From NCBI GenBank assembly GCA_033558025.1, contig JAUCEF010000013.1:5077001-5141000 (forward strand): 64,000 bases of DNA. Reading direction: 5' to 3'. The notes below the pieces were generated by a model. The model saw only the letters and a program-made list of their open reading frames with translations. It was not told the DNA's origin and did no database searches. Both the position numbers and the translations under genes were made by a program. Below are positions 10,336 to 21,708 of the stretch, in pieces. This DNA is from Phytophthora sp. 'mugwort' (lineage: Eukaryota > Oomycota > Peronosporomycetes > Peronosporales > Peronosporaceae). The first letter of the stretch is position 1. The number at the start of each line of letters is the position of its first letter.

Positions 10336-11169
10336 GCACCGCCACTCTTACAGCCTTGGCCGCAGGTCTAGATTCCGGGGGGGGGGGTCGAGGGCTATCC
10401 TGTAAGGACTGCCGCACTCGATCAGGTGCAGCTTCTGCTGCCACCAGGTCTTGGAGTCGCTCAATACGTCGGCAGCTCCCCCCAAAAGCACTGGATGCTT
10501 TTGAATCCCGGCGCCCCTTTCGGACGCCCCAGTTCCTGGCAGAGGTGGGAACATGACTCACCAATGCTCTGCCTGTAACTGCGGTCCGGCTGGCCCCGAT
10601 GGCTTTGTTTCGCCAATCGATCCATGGCTCATGTTTCCCGATCCAGGGCATGCCCAGGAGCAAGTCATACTTGTCCATCTCTAGGACAGTAAACTGCTCC
10701 ATGCTGTCGAAGTCCTTGAACTTCACAGCTAGATACACATGGATCTTGGGAACAGTAATCACCGTTCGTCGGCCAGTTGTACCGACGCTGTCCCGTTGCC
10801 TTTGTTTTCTGGTAAAGCATCGGCCAACTTGTTGCTATTCTCTGCAACAGTCTGGCGACGTGCGAAGTTCTTCGACCCCCGGAGTCTATTAAGACTAGGA
10901 AGGGATGGGTATATCCCCGTACATTTACGTGTACCACTTGCAGCCCAACGCTGCCCTTCTTCGATTAGAGAGTGCAAAGACTCTTAGGGGCTAAGTCTCC
11001 ATCGTGCGTGCCACCCGCGCACCGCTCATGAAGACTTAGCTATTCCTCAGTAGGGCACCCCGCCCCTACTGGTGTCCTGCGTTCCCCTGCCCGTGGGGTC
11101 GCGGCCTTTGCCAGCGACCCTTGAGCGCGATGGGCTTAAGCGGGAAATGCTTTAGTTGTCCTCCCGCAG

Positions 11170-11958
11170 GAGGGCACGTGCCATGTGCCCTAGCTTATCA
11201 CAGCTAAAGCAGCGAATATCATGCTATTCAGCGAGCCCAAGTTCCACGGGAACTGGCTCGCTTGGGGGCCCGCGAATTGGTGTCGCAGTCCCTGACCACA
11301 TCGCCGCCGGCGTGCGCGCCAGGCGGGGACTGTACTCCTCTTGGAGAGCGACTTGGATCGCTTCTTCCAAAATATTGACCTGCACCCGAAATAGCTGGGT
11401 GCGGGCCGGGCCTACTCTTAGGCCGTCCATGAACACCGTCACATTGATGTTTTCATGGAGTGGGTTTCCCACGAGGGATGCGGTGAGCTCCCGCATCTCA
11501 TGGATGTACTCGTACAGCTCACGTCTTCCCTGTTTACATGACAGGAAGCGTGACCGCTTCCCGTGTGTACGCCCAGCTTTTAGTACGCCTGCTAAGGTTG
11601 GAGAGGGCAAAAGTCACTCGGAGGTGGTCCGAAGAGATGAGCCGCATCCATTGCGAACTCTACTTCTCGCGCCCAGAAAAGTGAAGGTTTTCACCTTCCT
11701 TCCCTTCTTAAGGGTTTACCTTCAACATCAGCGGCTTGGGGTAGTCCAGTTTCGCCTCTGCGGCCGGAACTTGCAGGTTGCTCTGAACATGTTCGATGAG
11801 CCCCGCTCATACATGTCAATGGCGGTCACGTGCTCGACCTACTCAGGTTGCGTTGACGACGCCAAGCTGCGCAAGGCATCCATACCAAAGATGCCTGTCA
11901 TCTTACGAAAGGACTCGACCTGTGCGTCGTTCAGATGAGGAAACTCATTCCGGTCCAT
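11170..11958 (-). pseudogene. Gypsy A1 gag with degenerate zinc knuckle
   Basis: The start codon at 11958 gives a frame with FPHLNDAQVESFRKM, similar to the start of Gypsy B gag (FSNLSHSQQDALKKL). After a frameshift and stops, a capsid-like segment (RRELYEYIHEMRELTASLV, about 11520) is followed by a zinc knuckle CFSCDKLGHMARAL (11171-11212), in which the final Cys of CX2CX4HX4C is Leu. It would have formed the nucleocapsid. Confidence 0.8.
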
Positions 11959-12009
11959 GTTGCAAGGACCCAGATGTTTCAGGCAATTACCCGCATAGGC
12001 GTGGATTGA

Positions 12010-12026
12010 CTACAAGTGCTACCAAG
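12010..12026 (-). promoter_or_regulatory. Primer-binding site of Gypsy A1
   Basis: Directly after the 5' LTR the minus strand reads CTTGGTAGCACTTGTAGTC. TGG plus the following bases would pair with a tRNA 3' end. The same GGTAGCACTTGTAGTC follows the 5' LTR of Gypsy B. Confidence 0.6.
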
Positions 12027-12392
12027 TGTGGCGGGGCACACAACACCTTGCGCACAGGAAGTGTGAGTTCCAGAGAGTATACAAACTCTCAGTGAACAGC
12101 ACTTCATTGGTCACTGGCCTGTGGGACTGTTACCAAAATTAAGTAGAATTAGGATTGAATGTATTTATAGGTGACCCCTTTTAATGCGTCTACATACTAA
12201 CTATTAGTCACCTATAAAGTTCCTTAGATGTTATCCTATTGAGTGGCTCTGAGGTCTTTGTACCGTATCTGTGGTAGCTATCCATGACGTTATTACCGTC
12301 GACGTCATAATGATGTCTAGTAACATCACTTAGTGTATTTGGGTACACCTGCTCTGAAGAGTGACTGGGCACTGTTCATATAACCCGTTACA
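12027..12392 (-). repeat. 5' LTR of Gypsy A1
   Basis: A 366-bp repeat with ends TGTAACGGG/CCCCGCCACA on the minus strand. Further copies or parts are at 4209-4397, 59070-59428 and 60269-60469. It is followed by the CCTCA target duplication at 12393-12397. Confidence 0.9.
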
Positions 12393-12397
12393 CCTCA

Positions 12398-12640
12398 TGC
12401 CATCAATCCAGCGACATCGTCGACTCAGATGCAGTTGACGTTGACACTAAAGACACATCGCTGACACGAGAGACGACAATGGGGTTGACCTCAACCTACC
12501 CATCCAAACATCCGGCGCAAGGCCAATCGTGAAAGCTAGCATCAAGAACAAGAGTCTTGCGCCCAGTCTTGCGCCCAGTCTAAAGAAACTCCGGCGCGTG
12601 GAAGCTTAGACAAAGGCTTTTCCGATGAAGACGATGAATG
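12398..12640 (+). pseudogene. Copia gag continuation after the A1 insertion
   Basis: Directly after the target duplication, one + frame reads SSDIVDSDAVDVDTKDTS and later KKLRRVE and KGFSDEDDE, the same acidic style as the gag part before A1. The frame has shifts and stops. It ends where a gag segment of opposite polarity begins. Confidence 0.5.
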
Positions 12641-13200
12641 ACAAGCACATCCGTCTATTGCGTCGGAGCAATAAGAGCACGCTCTCTCTTGGTACTTTGG
12701 CTGTCTGGTATACCATTTGCCTCATTGTAGCGAGCTTGAGCTTGTATGTCATGAACCTTGGCTTCAATGCTCAGCTTAAGCTCATCGTACGGGATGTACT
12801 TTCGCATACCTTTACAAATGCGGAAATCATCCTTCCAAGACGATGGCATGGAGTGGAAGAGGTACAGAGACGACTTCTGTCTATCTGTGAGGACCGATTG
12901 GGTGGCTTCAGACGCGACTTCATCGAGTTTTCCAACTCGAAGAAGCTGTTGAAATCGATTCCTTCCTCGTACTTGATTTCCACGAGGAAATGCTCAATGA
13001 AGCAGGTCGACGTGAACGGGGCCATCCTTGTACTTATTATAGACGGCTTAGAAAGTGTCGTAGGGGAAGACGAGATGCTTGACGGAACACGGGCTAGCTA
13101 TCCAAGTTCCGTCTGCCCAAGACGTATCCTCCTAGTGCCACAAGCCGCGGCACAACATCAGACAGTGCCGAGCATTCCAGCAGGTCTTACATGACGGCGT
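12640..13200 (-). pseudogene. Inverted Copia gag segment
   Basis: The minus strand reads HSMPSSWKDDFRICKGMRKY and IPYDELKLSIEAKVHDIQ, a typical Copia gag (UBN2-like) core (LxSLPxSWxxF ... YxELxxxLxxE). Its polarity is opposite to the gag start and pol of the surrounding element, so the segment was inverted or belongs to a separate insertion. The borders are not sharp. Confidence 0.6.
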
Positions 13201-13499
13201 CGTCACGGCAAGCACTGTATGCCGGCGAACTTGATCTTTGTGGTGACGATACCCACCGGTCCCACTCTTATAGACGCAAGCAGAACAGCTCCGGCCGTGA
13301 ATATGGATGTGAAAAAGGTTGGACGTGTGGTAACCGCCGCATTTACAACGATGCAAACAGGCACGCGGTGATGAAGGCGGGTACGACCAGTCTCGCGGAC
13401 AGGTCGCTCTTATTGCATTTGCAACCGTCGTCAAGTCCGTGCCATCAGCGATCAGTCTCACCACTCAAGCTACATCCATCTTTGACTACATTGGACGAT

Positions 13500-16400
13500 T
13501 GACTCCGGCTGCATTAGCGACATAACGCACCATGGTGACTGGTTCAGCTCGTAGATGCCTGCAACTGGTACGATCACGGTCGCTTGGATACCTGAAATCC
13601 CTAATGAAGGAATTAGTGGGGCTACATGTCACCGTCTCCAAATGCAAGCTGATCCTGCGTTACGTGTTCTACGCACACACCTTCAGTACAACGTGTTCTC
13701 AGTCCCTGTTCCGGCGGAGCATGACTACCGCTTCACGCTTCGGCATACGATGTGTACGATTTAAACAGATCATCGCTTCAACATCAAGGCGAAGAAATCC
13801 GCCAGGCGAAACTATATACTAGTTCGCCGAGTACAAACAAGCAAGAAGCCCCGTGGCTAATGCAGGTAAGTTCACCGCTATGATGCTCTTGCACAAGCGA
13901 CTTATTTGTCCTAATATTCGTGTGTTGCAGGCAATGCCTAAAACCCTAGTGCGCCAGACACTCGATGCTCAAGCCATAGTTCCCCAGATAATTTGTTTTT
14001 TGCTCTGGCTGTACATACGCGAAGTCACACCGCTGCATTTCCATCTAACAGACGTGTTGAACGTGCCACTGGTCCATCACAGAAGGCACACACATACATT
14101 GATCCACTCCCGTCTCAAATCTTAGCGGCCGCAGCTAATTTGTTGTCTTCATTGACGACTACAGTCGCTTCACGTTTGCATACCATAATAAAAATCAATT
14201 CTACTGCTGCTATGACAGTCAGGACGAAACCCTGGACATCTCTCGGACTGGTTTCCATACTTTTAGATGATTCTGGATCGCCGTCCGGGATGGACGCCCA
14301 TATACTACAGGCAGATAACGCAAAGCAAACCAAGCAACTTAGCCTTGGCATCTTTACCAAGTATGGAACACATGCAGAGTTCACGATGCCTATACACAAC
14401 AATAAAATGCCGTTGCACAACCTTGCGTCGTGTGATGGACAGGATCCGCTGAAATTCAGTACGATCCCAACTCACACGCACTGCGCCATACACCGACTAA
14501 CGGAGGGGGTACTCCGACGGCCGTGTTGCTGCTGAGTGGTTCACCCTGTGTACCCATCGGCGGGCTGATACCGCTCTCCCGATGACACGAGATGGCCTTG
14601 GACATCCTTGTGGGGACTTAGGAGGGGGTGGATCTGCGCGGGTATTCCTACGCACGAGATCCGGTGTTGGTTTGGTCTTGAGCTCTTGCATAGACCTTGT
14701 GGACCCGTAATAGAAATATGGGATCCTGAGTTGTTCTTTCTTGAGGGTGTCCTTGATGCTTACCGGAGTTGTCCTTGTTCCTTTACGATGCTTGCCGCTT
14801 CCAATAGCGGGATCTTGAGGGGGGTTGAGAAGCCAAAGGGCGAGCGCGACCTGGCCAAGCTATCCAGGGGCTACCGTGAGTGCAGGAAGATCGCCAAAGT
14901 TTGACTTGATCTATGTATGGGGCCAATAGAAATCCCCTATACAATAGTCAAGACTGTCTTCCAGTGCAAATTCGGTTCTGTTTTATACTCTAGCATATCT
15001 AGCTTCAGATCCCATCCCAAAACCTATCCTACGGACTACTTGTTACCCAGGATCCCGTCTCTGACCTACTCCTGGCCAACCGTCTCCACTCTACCTACAT
15101 TTAGCTACGGATCTTCAACCCGGTGTGCACTAAACTGATCGGGTCTAGTACTTAGGACCTCATCCCACGGGATGTGTCAGGATCCATACCATATACAGAC
15201 CAGGCGTGTCCCATGGTTCGGATCTACCACCTTGACGCTGTTGTGGCTGCCGCTAGCGACGTGGATCCTCCAGCTGCCGGTCAACTTCCATATTATCCGG
15301 ATCTGTAATACCACAGTCGCACAATAATGGAGCGCGTACGAGCTCTGCTACTTGATGCGAAGTTACACAAACAACTTTGGGCGGAACGCGTAACACATGC
15401 TATCAATTTGCTCCACATGACGTCTAGTATGAATGCGTCGACCACACGAACTTTGGTACGACCGCACCCCAAGCGTTCAATACCTCAAAGTGTTTGGTTG
15501 TGCTGCGTATGTCACGTTGATGCCATCTATAGAAACGAAGTGGATACACGAGCCCGGCTATGCATATACTTAGGTACCCCCGACCCCAAGAAAGGCTATC
15601 CCTCATGGACGTGACCACACAACATTGTCTACAGTCAGGACGTTACATTTCACGAAACCGAATACCCCGCCATTCAAATAATCAGCTTCACATCCAATCC
15701 GTTACCATTCCATACACATTTTTCACATGGTAGCATAATAGCCCGCACTGTCACCGATGATCATTCCGCATCTATACCTACAACAGCAAGCGGCGGACAG
15801 CGTCGGACCAAACGATGACCAGTCCGTAAACCGCTCTCTCAACAGATTCAACTCGTCGAACAAGATTTCCGCCACTTAGGAGACAATTTATGGCACTACC
15901 TATTCGTTTCTATCGGAGACGATATCAACACCTGTGGAACCCCTACTAAACGCCCCCGCTACGAGGACGAAGTGAAGCTCAGCGGGATCATTTCAAGGAA
16001 GACGACTAGGAATAAGATGAGCGCACTGCCTTAGTACTGAATTTACTTGACAAACGGATAGCACCCGAATCGAAACCATACAAGGCAACCATACGCTCCT
16101 CATATGCCAGTTTTGTGGCGGGAAGCAGCCAAGTCCGAATACAAGTCTTATATGATATAACGAAACATGGGCTCTTCTTTCTCCGCTCGAAGACCTCCGC
16201 GCCGAGGGGTATTTAGTTGTCAAGTACACTGACACTGGCGAGATAGATTATTTCAAAGCGCGTCTCGTCATCAAAGATTTCCTACAACAGCATGGCATCG
16301 ACTATGTAACGGGGTTACTTCCAGGGTTATAGGTCATGTGGGACACATGTCCCCATCTTCCCTTATAACAGTACTCAGTTCAATATCGTTAATGATATAT

Positions 16401-18003
16401 CTCAGTAGGTGGCTTTACATCCATTACACATGCATTATACTAGGCTCTAGTATAACCTCTCTACTATACTAGTGAGTCCTACACATTTATACCACAGGCG
16501 GCTCTGCCGCGCACAAGAATAATACATTCAGTTCACAGTTTGAAGTAAAGAGTTCATTTTCCTTGCTTAAGATACCTTTGATTCTTGGAGTATGTTATCT
16601 TACGGGTTCGTCTTGGTTCTTGTATAGGACCTAAGGCTATCCAGCTTAAACAAGAGACTCTCTGAGTCTGCTTCTTCTTCTGACGCTGAGGCTATTGCAG
16701 TCCCGCTGAAGACTACAATGAGATCTTCTCTCCGGTCGTTGTATAGAAGTCTAACGCCTCATGCGACAATAGCCGCTCTTCTCGACTTAAAGTCCGTTAA
16801 ATAAACAACAAAACAGCATTCCTTAACGATTTTCTTAAGGAAGAAATCGACCAACACGAAGGGTTTTTATCTCCTGGTAAATATCACCTAGGTTTTAAGC
16901 GACTGAAATGTTTTTATGGGCTCTAGCAAGATCCTCGAATCCAGTACCTAACGCTGCCAAGGTTCCTTGAGAGTCTCGTTTCCACAAGTTCATTAAGGAC
17001 CGATGTCTTCATTGCAATGTTTAATGGTAAGGTGGTTATGTTGCTGTCTACATTGGCGAAGAGCTTTAATGTACCGTGCACGCGGCCAAATCGGCCCTGC
17101 AGCAGAGATTAGCCATGCAAGATGTATGGGAGGTGAAGTACATTCTCGGCTGGTCAATCTAACGGAATCGCGAAGGCCGAACTATATTATCCACCAGCGT
17201 AAGTACGCCACTACTGTCCTCGATCGCTTCAACACCTGGTTATATTTCCAACGGCGACGCCATGAGACCGCAGTATTAAGCTCAATACTTCAAATTTAAG
17301 AAGAAAGAGAGACAATGAATGACATTCCATACGGAGAAGTCACTGACAGTGTTACGTACCTCGCGGATTGCACTCGCCCTGATCTAGACCTATACAAAGT
17401 AGCCATGACAAAGAAAAATGGAAAGCCGTGGTCAGAGATTTCATGTGTATTTATCAGGAATCACATAAAATGAGTTGCTACTTGGTGGATCAACGACGGT
17501 GAATCATAGCAATCTAGATACCACCTAATTGCCTACACAGACTTTGACTAAGCAAACGACCCAGACACTAGACGCTCTGTAGGCGGCTTCACTACTATGT
17601 TTGGCGACGCCCGATCTCATGGCTGTCGAGGAAACACCACACGGTTGCGTCTCGGGCACATAAATGGGTATACAGCTGCGTGGCATTGTATGCAGGAGAT
17701 GACGGTTTTTAAACTACTGTTAATCGATCTGGGGCTTACCTCCGCAAACGCAACCACGATCGAAAAAAGATAACCGAAGTTGCATAAAGATCTCAACAAT
17801 CCTGAACTCCATGGACGACCAAACACATTGACGCCTGCTACCACTTCATACAAGAAAAGGTTAAAATACACGAATTCAACATCATTCACCGCAACACGAA
17901 AACCGTGGTAGCGGACGTCTTCACTAAGGATAGATAAATACCAGTTTAGTTAATTGCGACGCAAGCTAGCGTGAACTCACTAGAAACATTATTCCACTTA
18001 AGA
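13500..18003 (+). pseudogene. Copia D pol (protease to RNase H), disrupted
   Basis: Pieces in order on the + strand: a protease-region stretch (VFSVPVPAEHDYRF, about 13700); the integrase end (MERVRALLLDAKLHKQLWAE, 15327-15614); the RT start (REAAKSEYKS, FKARLVIKGFLQQHGIDY, 16110-16304), cut by a solo LTR; RT resuming with DYNEIFSPVV (16711 on); YIIHQRKYATTVLDRFN (about 17170); RNase H (VTYLADCTRPDL, RRSVGGFTTMFGDA); and the end VVADVFTK (about 17910-17935). Frameshifts occur throughout. The piece at 13865-13930 looks like a short GT-AG intron but may be chance. Confidence 0.85.
16305..16710 (+). mobile_element. Solo LTR, related to Gypsy B LTR, in Copia RT
   Basis: A 406-bp insertion starting TGTAACGGGG and ending CCCGCTGAA (expected CCCGCTRCA), flanked by GACTA at 16300-16304 and 16711-16715. 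Removing it restores RT continuity at GIDY/DYNE. Inner blocks such as CCACAGGCGGCTCTGCCGC resemble the Gypsy B LTR (CCACAGCCGGCTTTGCCGC), but overall it is a different subfamily. Confidence 0.85.
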
Positions 18004-18442
18004 ATGGCAAATAGCATAATCAATTCTAATGCAACACTGCTTAACATTTGTTTTCAAGAGTCATAGAATAGCGTGAGGGTTCCCTTATGCAAGGTTTACT
18101 CACCGCACCCCAAATGTTTTATCCTCACCACAGGTTTCCTGGCACATACACACACCGAAGATATTATGCAAAACAGAAATAAAAGTGGTTTACTAACTGT
18201 AGGGGCGATTTAATAATACAATTATTCCACAAGAGCGACATCGCAAACAAACATTAGTCTGTCAATCCATGTACCATAAGAAGACAAACTGCAATCGACG
18301 CAATTAGCGTGAACTGTTCTCCGAACACCGCGAACCTCGAGGTCAAACGCATGGCCAATAGTCGTCGTGTTGCTGGCGGCAATCAAGTCTCTATATGAGG
18401 CCCTTCAATAGCAGCGACACCACGGTGCCCTGTTCGGCAAGA

Positions 18443-19416
18443 TTATACTCTATATCCGCAAAATATATACCGCGAACCAGCTAGATGTAGCTGCATAACA
18501 AAGGCTCGGAAGTCCCGCCACGGAAAACCACGTGATATCCTCTATCGCAGCTCTTCTGAGCGCGCACGAGTGCATCCATATGTACTTCTTGAACTCTGCT
18601 GGATCACCCTCCAATGCTAGTGCTTGCTGCAATACAAGGGACATGCACCCTGCTGGATTTGCACCAGCAATAGTGGCGTACAGCTCGGAAACGAACTGGA
18701 AGAAGTCTTGCTTCCGGCCGTCTTTATCCCATGCGTCTACCACCTTAAGGGCTTCCTCGAAACGGTCGTGTTGGAAAATGTCACGTGGCTTCTATGTGTT
18801 CTCGGGAGGCGATCGTGCTTTCGTATCCTTCATAGTACGCGATAAACGGTCTGGCCAGCTGCAGTAGTAGCTTGGTATTTGCCATTTACCGCTGGTGCTT
18901 ACTTGGAGCGATGACTGCACACCTTGGCAGGACGCCTAGGCCCAATGCCGTGAATTTGCGTTGTCCATTGAGCACGAAACTCGAGGGAGGCGTTCGGCCT
19001 GAACACCAGGCCGCGGCTGCTTGGGCGTCCGTTGTCCATGAGTTGTCGGGCATCAGATTTGCAGAGACGTTCAGTAGCCCATGTGTACGTCGCACTACCA
19101 CTGCTGAGCGTCATGTACCACCGCTGCCTGGACGCAAACACCATGACTACGATGCCATCACTGGGCGAGCACTACGCACGGTTGATGTCTGCATAGTGGC
19201 CTCCACCTCTACGTGAGTGTAATGCTCCACCGCTGAGGATGCTGCGTGACGTTGAATGGTCTTGGCCGCGCGCATGATACCCAAGTTGGCGCTAACGATC
19301 ATCCGGGCAACCTGCGCGGACCTTGGCATGATCTCTGAGACTGACGTGTAATAACAGACACCCAGACCAATCACGCAGGCGCACAGATGCGTCGATACGA
19401 CGTCGGCGAGGCTCAA
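18443..19416 (-). pseudogene. Unknown reverse-strand coding remnant in the 3' part of Copia D
   Basis: A protein-like frame starts with MANTKLLLQLARPFIAYYEG (about 18876), shifts by one base near 18770, and continues with DIFQHDRFEEALKVVDAWDK and SELYATIAGANPAGC to about 18450. It is rich in helix-formers and not low-complexity. Further frames upstream to 19416 (VGVCYYTSVSEIM and others) may be its N-terminal part. It lies between pol and the 3' LTR and is antisense to pol. No family recognised. It may be a captured gene, an element-encoded antisense ORF, or part of another insertion without visible borders. Confidence 0.45.
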
Positions 19417-19959
19417 CGTGGGCGGTTTGACAGGGAAAAAAAAGCAAAAGTAGCTATGAGTTATGCCTACGCCGTCGGCCTACAGAAAGGCATGTACTTA
19501 ATGCCATTTGCTAGAGCAGCTGCAACTCCACCCGATACCCGTACATGGCCTGAAGCCAGCCAGGCGCTAGCGATCGAATCGTGTTCACACTGTATAACTA
19601 TCTGCTGGACATGCCTATGCCCAGCTGCCGCACACGGCCAGCAGATAATCAAGTACGGTACGTTGAAGCCAGAACCCCCTACATCTAATACCTATAAATT
19701 CTAATTCGATTTGAGATGGGTTTTTCATTGTTCAATTTGCACTCGGATGCGCCAGGATCGTGATTGACTTATGCTCGTGAGGAGACTCCGAATACGGTCT
19801 TGAATCGCTCCAAAGCTCCACACGAGCGCCAGAAAACGCGAAAACGTTGGCTATTTGTCAACGGACTGGACAGTTTTGAGGGGGGGGGGGGGCACATGCC
19901 AATTAGCGGAGGTTATTCTTTTAATCCAACGATATTCCCTAATGCCGAGTCAGGGAAGC

Positions 19960-20231
19960 TGTCAAAGATAGGGGTCGTCACAGAATTAACCGGGGCACAG
20001 TGTCCTCTACAATCTTACAGTGATGCGACACGAGGCTGATGACACTAAAATGTAGTACCCAAATGAATGGTAGTCGCATCCTACACAGGGTGTTTGGCTA
20101 CTCCATACAAAGATTATGCGAGCAGCAAGAATACTTGCTGCTCCACTTTCCTAATGGATCACTTTTCGTTTTTTTTCCATCGACGCACACTACCGTCTCT
20201 TCTTCTCCTGCGCAAGAGCGCTACGGCAACA
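19960..20231 (+). repeat. 3' LTR of Copia element D
   Basis: Starts TGTCAAAGATAGG after a purine-rich stretch (GTCAGGGAAGC), ends CGGCAACA, and is followed by the target duplication ATGAA at 20232-20236. It aligns with 3749-3997. Confidence 0.8.
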
Positions 20232-20236
20232 ATGAA

Positions 20237-21257
20237 CTGCGCAAATCACCTTAGCCAGTACAGAATGGCCACACTACAGAGCAAAGTGAAGTAATTAAAG
20301 TAGCTTAAATAATAAGGGAATAATTAATTAAACGTCGAGTTTAAAGCCAAGTTGATTTAGTCCAGAGCCAAGTGGTAGCTAGCCTAACTTCACTCCCCCA
20401 ATCGCACGCTTGCCGCGCGAACGCGCGTGCTAGACGCCTTCAACGGCAGACAGGATTGGCAGCTGGTGGCGGCCATAAATGGGACCCTTTTTTCACCAAG
20501 GCCCGCTGCATCGTCGACAATGGAACCAATAAAGCGTCGGGCGCGCCTGTGGCTACCAAGTGCTCGCAAACATAGAGTCGGTCTTGTTAAAGTACGTAGA
20601 GGAAAGACTGCCTCTACTGTACTGACACAACGCAAGCTAGATCGAGTTTTAATATAATAACATATGAACATAGGGCGTTTTTTCTTTTTCAGAGCGCTAA
20701 ATGACCGAACTGCTAGCTCTCCCGCTCTCCCCTCGATGAGACCTCGGGGGAGACGAAATAGCGCAGGATGCAGCTATAGCAGAAGGCGGCTGAGCACTAG
20801 TTGATATAAGCTGACCTACCAATGTCCAGTGCCCCAGTCCAGACTCAGAGCCTAAAACACCAGCAGTGACCGACATGATCGATCCCGGACTCTATCCTAC
20901 ACACGTCATGTGAAGCACTCAAGACTATATGCAAGAAGGGCATCGCTTGTTGTAAGCAGCCAGGATTATATGTCGCGTGCGTGCGACGTAAGCAAGTTAC
21001 TTAGGATTATAACAGGTTTATGGGGTGTTTGTATGTGTTCAATACATTTTTAGCGGTGCGGCCTGCTCTGGCGGTACCCTTTCCACTCTCTTTGGAAACT
21101 GCGGCTCGTTGAGCACTGCAATGGAGAGCGTGTCTCACCAAAACACTGCTGCCCTTTCGTGACTGTTGGCAACTTCCTTGATTACTCCTGCTTATCAGCC
21201 CTTCAAGTGAACAACGTCTACAAGAGCACCTACGCTTAGGAGTGACAGCAGGTAACC
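20237..21257. other. Spacer between Copia D and Gypsy B
   Basis: About 1 kb of AT-rich to mixed sequence. The minus frame 20390-20671 and its complements have no clear protein character. No RNA gene or repeat border was recognised. Confidence 0.5.
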
Positions 21258-21650
21258 TGTAACGAGGTTATACGAAGGTAAATAAGTAGCCGTGCTACGT
21301 GTCACCTTGTAGTAAGTGGTACTTGGTACCACTTGAATTAACGAGATTTCAGTACGTTGCCACAGGGCCACTTGATATGCATTTAACTAGGTTTAACTAT
21401 GGTAGATAGTTAGAGTCATACATAACACCACAGCCGGCTTTGCCGCAGATAAGCAAGCAAATAACAGTTCAGTTTTAGCATTAAAAAGAGTAGGTCCTAG
21501 GTTTAGGACTACTGACTTTTTGAGTCTCTAGTGGTATAAGTAGAGTGATCTAAGCCTCTGCGGAGACCTTAGGGGTTAGGATAACCACAACTAAGACTCG
21601 GGGAGTCATACGTGTTCCTCTAACGCACTTCGCTACGCAGCACCGCTGCA
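21258..21650 (+). repeat. 5' LTR of Gypsy B
   Basis: A 393-bp repeat, TGTAACGAGG ... CACCGCTGCA. It aligns across its length with 28796-29192, including the blocks GTTTGAGTCTCTAGTGGTATAA-like and CAACTAAGACTCGGGGAGTC. Confidence 0.85.
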
Positions 21651-21653
21651 CCG

Positions 21654-21669
21654 GGTAGCACTTGTAGTC
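21654..21669 (+). promoter_or_regulatory. Primer-binding site of Gypsy B
   Basis: GGTAGCACTTGTAGTC, three bases after the 5' LTR, is identical to the site in Gypsy A1; the following AATCC is shared too. Confidence 0.6.
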
Positions 21670-21708
21670 AATCCCGCACCTGAGTCTTAGGACTATTCCT
21701 CAGTGAGG

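Larger units (their letters stand above)
6995..10960 (-). pseudogene. Gypsy A1 pol (protease, RT, RNase H, integrase), disrupted
   Basis: Reading the minus strand: a retropepsin-like start (VLIDSGG, about 10880) with a later YDLLLGMPW (about 10660); a repeat-bearing linker (10080-10330); the RT entry region (RHEIDLVPGTKYCVTRQ, about 9550); the RT active site YFDDIF (about 9080-9097); an RNase H remnant (8768-8460) broken by a hairpin; an integrase with a zinc-binding-type start and SLDFIFGLPADGHGNTG (about 8090-8040); and a C-terminal HSTFSVGRLKRYYDP (about 7235-7190). Many stops and frameshifts are shared with copy A2, so this copy was dead or dependent on another element when it moved. A run of 21 T at 9375-9395 is absent from A2. 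Confidence 0.85.
4209..12392 (-). mobile_element. Gypsy-type LTR retrotransposon A1 with an antisense ORF
   Basis: An 8,184-bp element with coding strand minus. The 5' LTR is at 12027-12392 and a deleted 3' LTR at 4209-4397; CCTCA flanks both ends (4204-4208, 12393-12397). Order along the minus strand: 5' LTR, primer-binding site, gag (11958-11170), protease, repeat-bearing linker, reverse transcriptase, RNase H, integrase (to about 7000), then a reading frame of opposite polarity (4586-6450), a polypurine tract and the 3' LTR. All frames are interrupted. A near-identical copy (A2) occupies 60269-64000. A 537-bp solo LTR is inserted at 6446-6982. Confidence 0.9.
3749..20231 (+). mobile_element. 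Copia-type LTR retrotransposon D, degenerate, host of nested insertions
   Basis: The element is bounded by related direct repeats at 3749-3997 and 19960-20231, both ending CGGCAACA, and by a perfect 5-bp target duplication ATGAA at 3744-3748 and 20232-20236. Its gag and pol run on the + strand, but are broken by frameshifts, stops and two insertions: Gypsy A1 (4209-12392) and a solo LTR (16305-16710). Without these the body is about 7.9 kb, longer than a usual Copia element (about 5 kb). The excess lies mainly in an inverted gag segment (about 12640-13470) and in 2 kb between the end of pol and the 3' LTR. Confidence 0.85.

Noticed and set aside
13865..13930. A spliceosomal intron in Copia pol (GTAAG ... 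TTGCAG)
   Set aside because: The surrounding frames are already broken, so frame restoration cannot be tested; it may be chance.
13993..14535. 180-codon + frame as a separate gene
   Set aside because: It lies in the degenerate Copia pol between protease and integrase pieces and has no motif or natural start.
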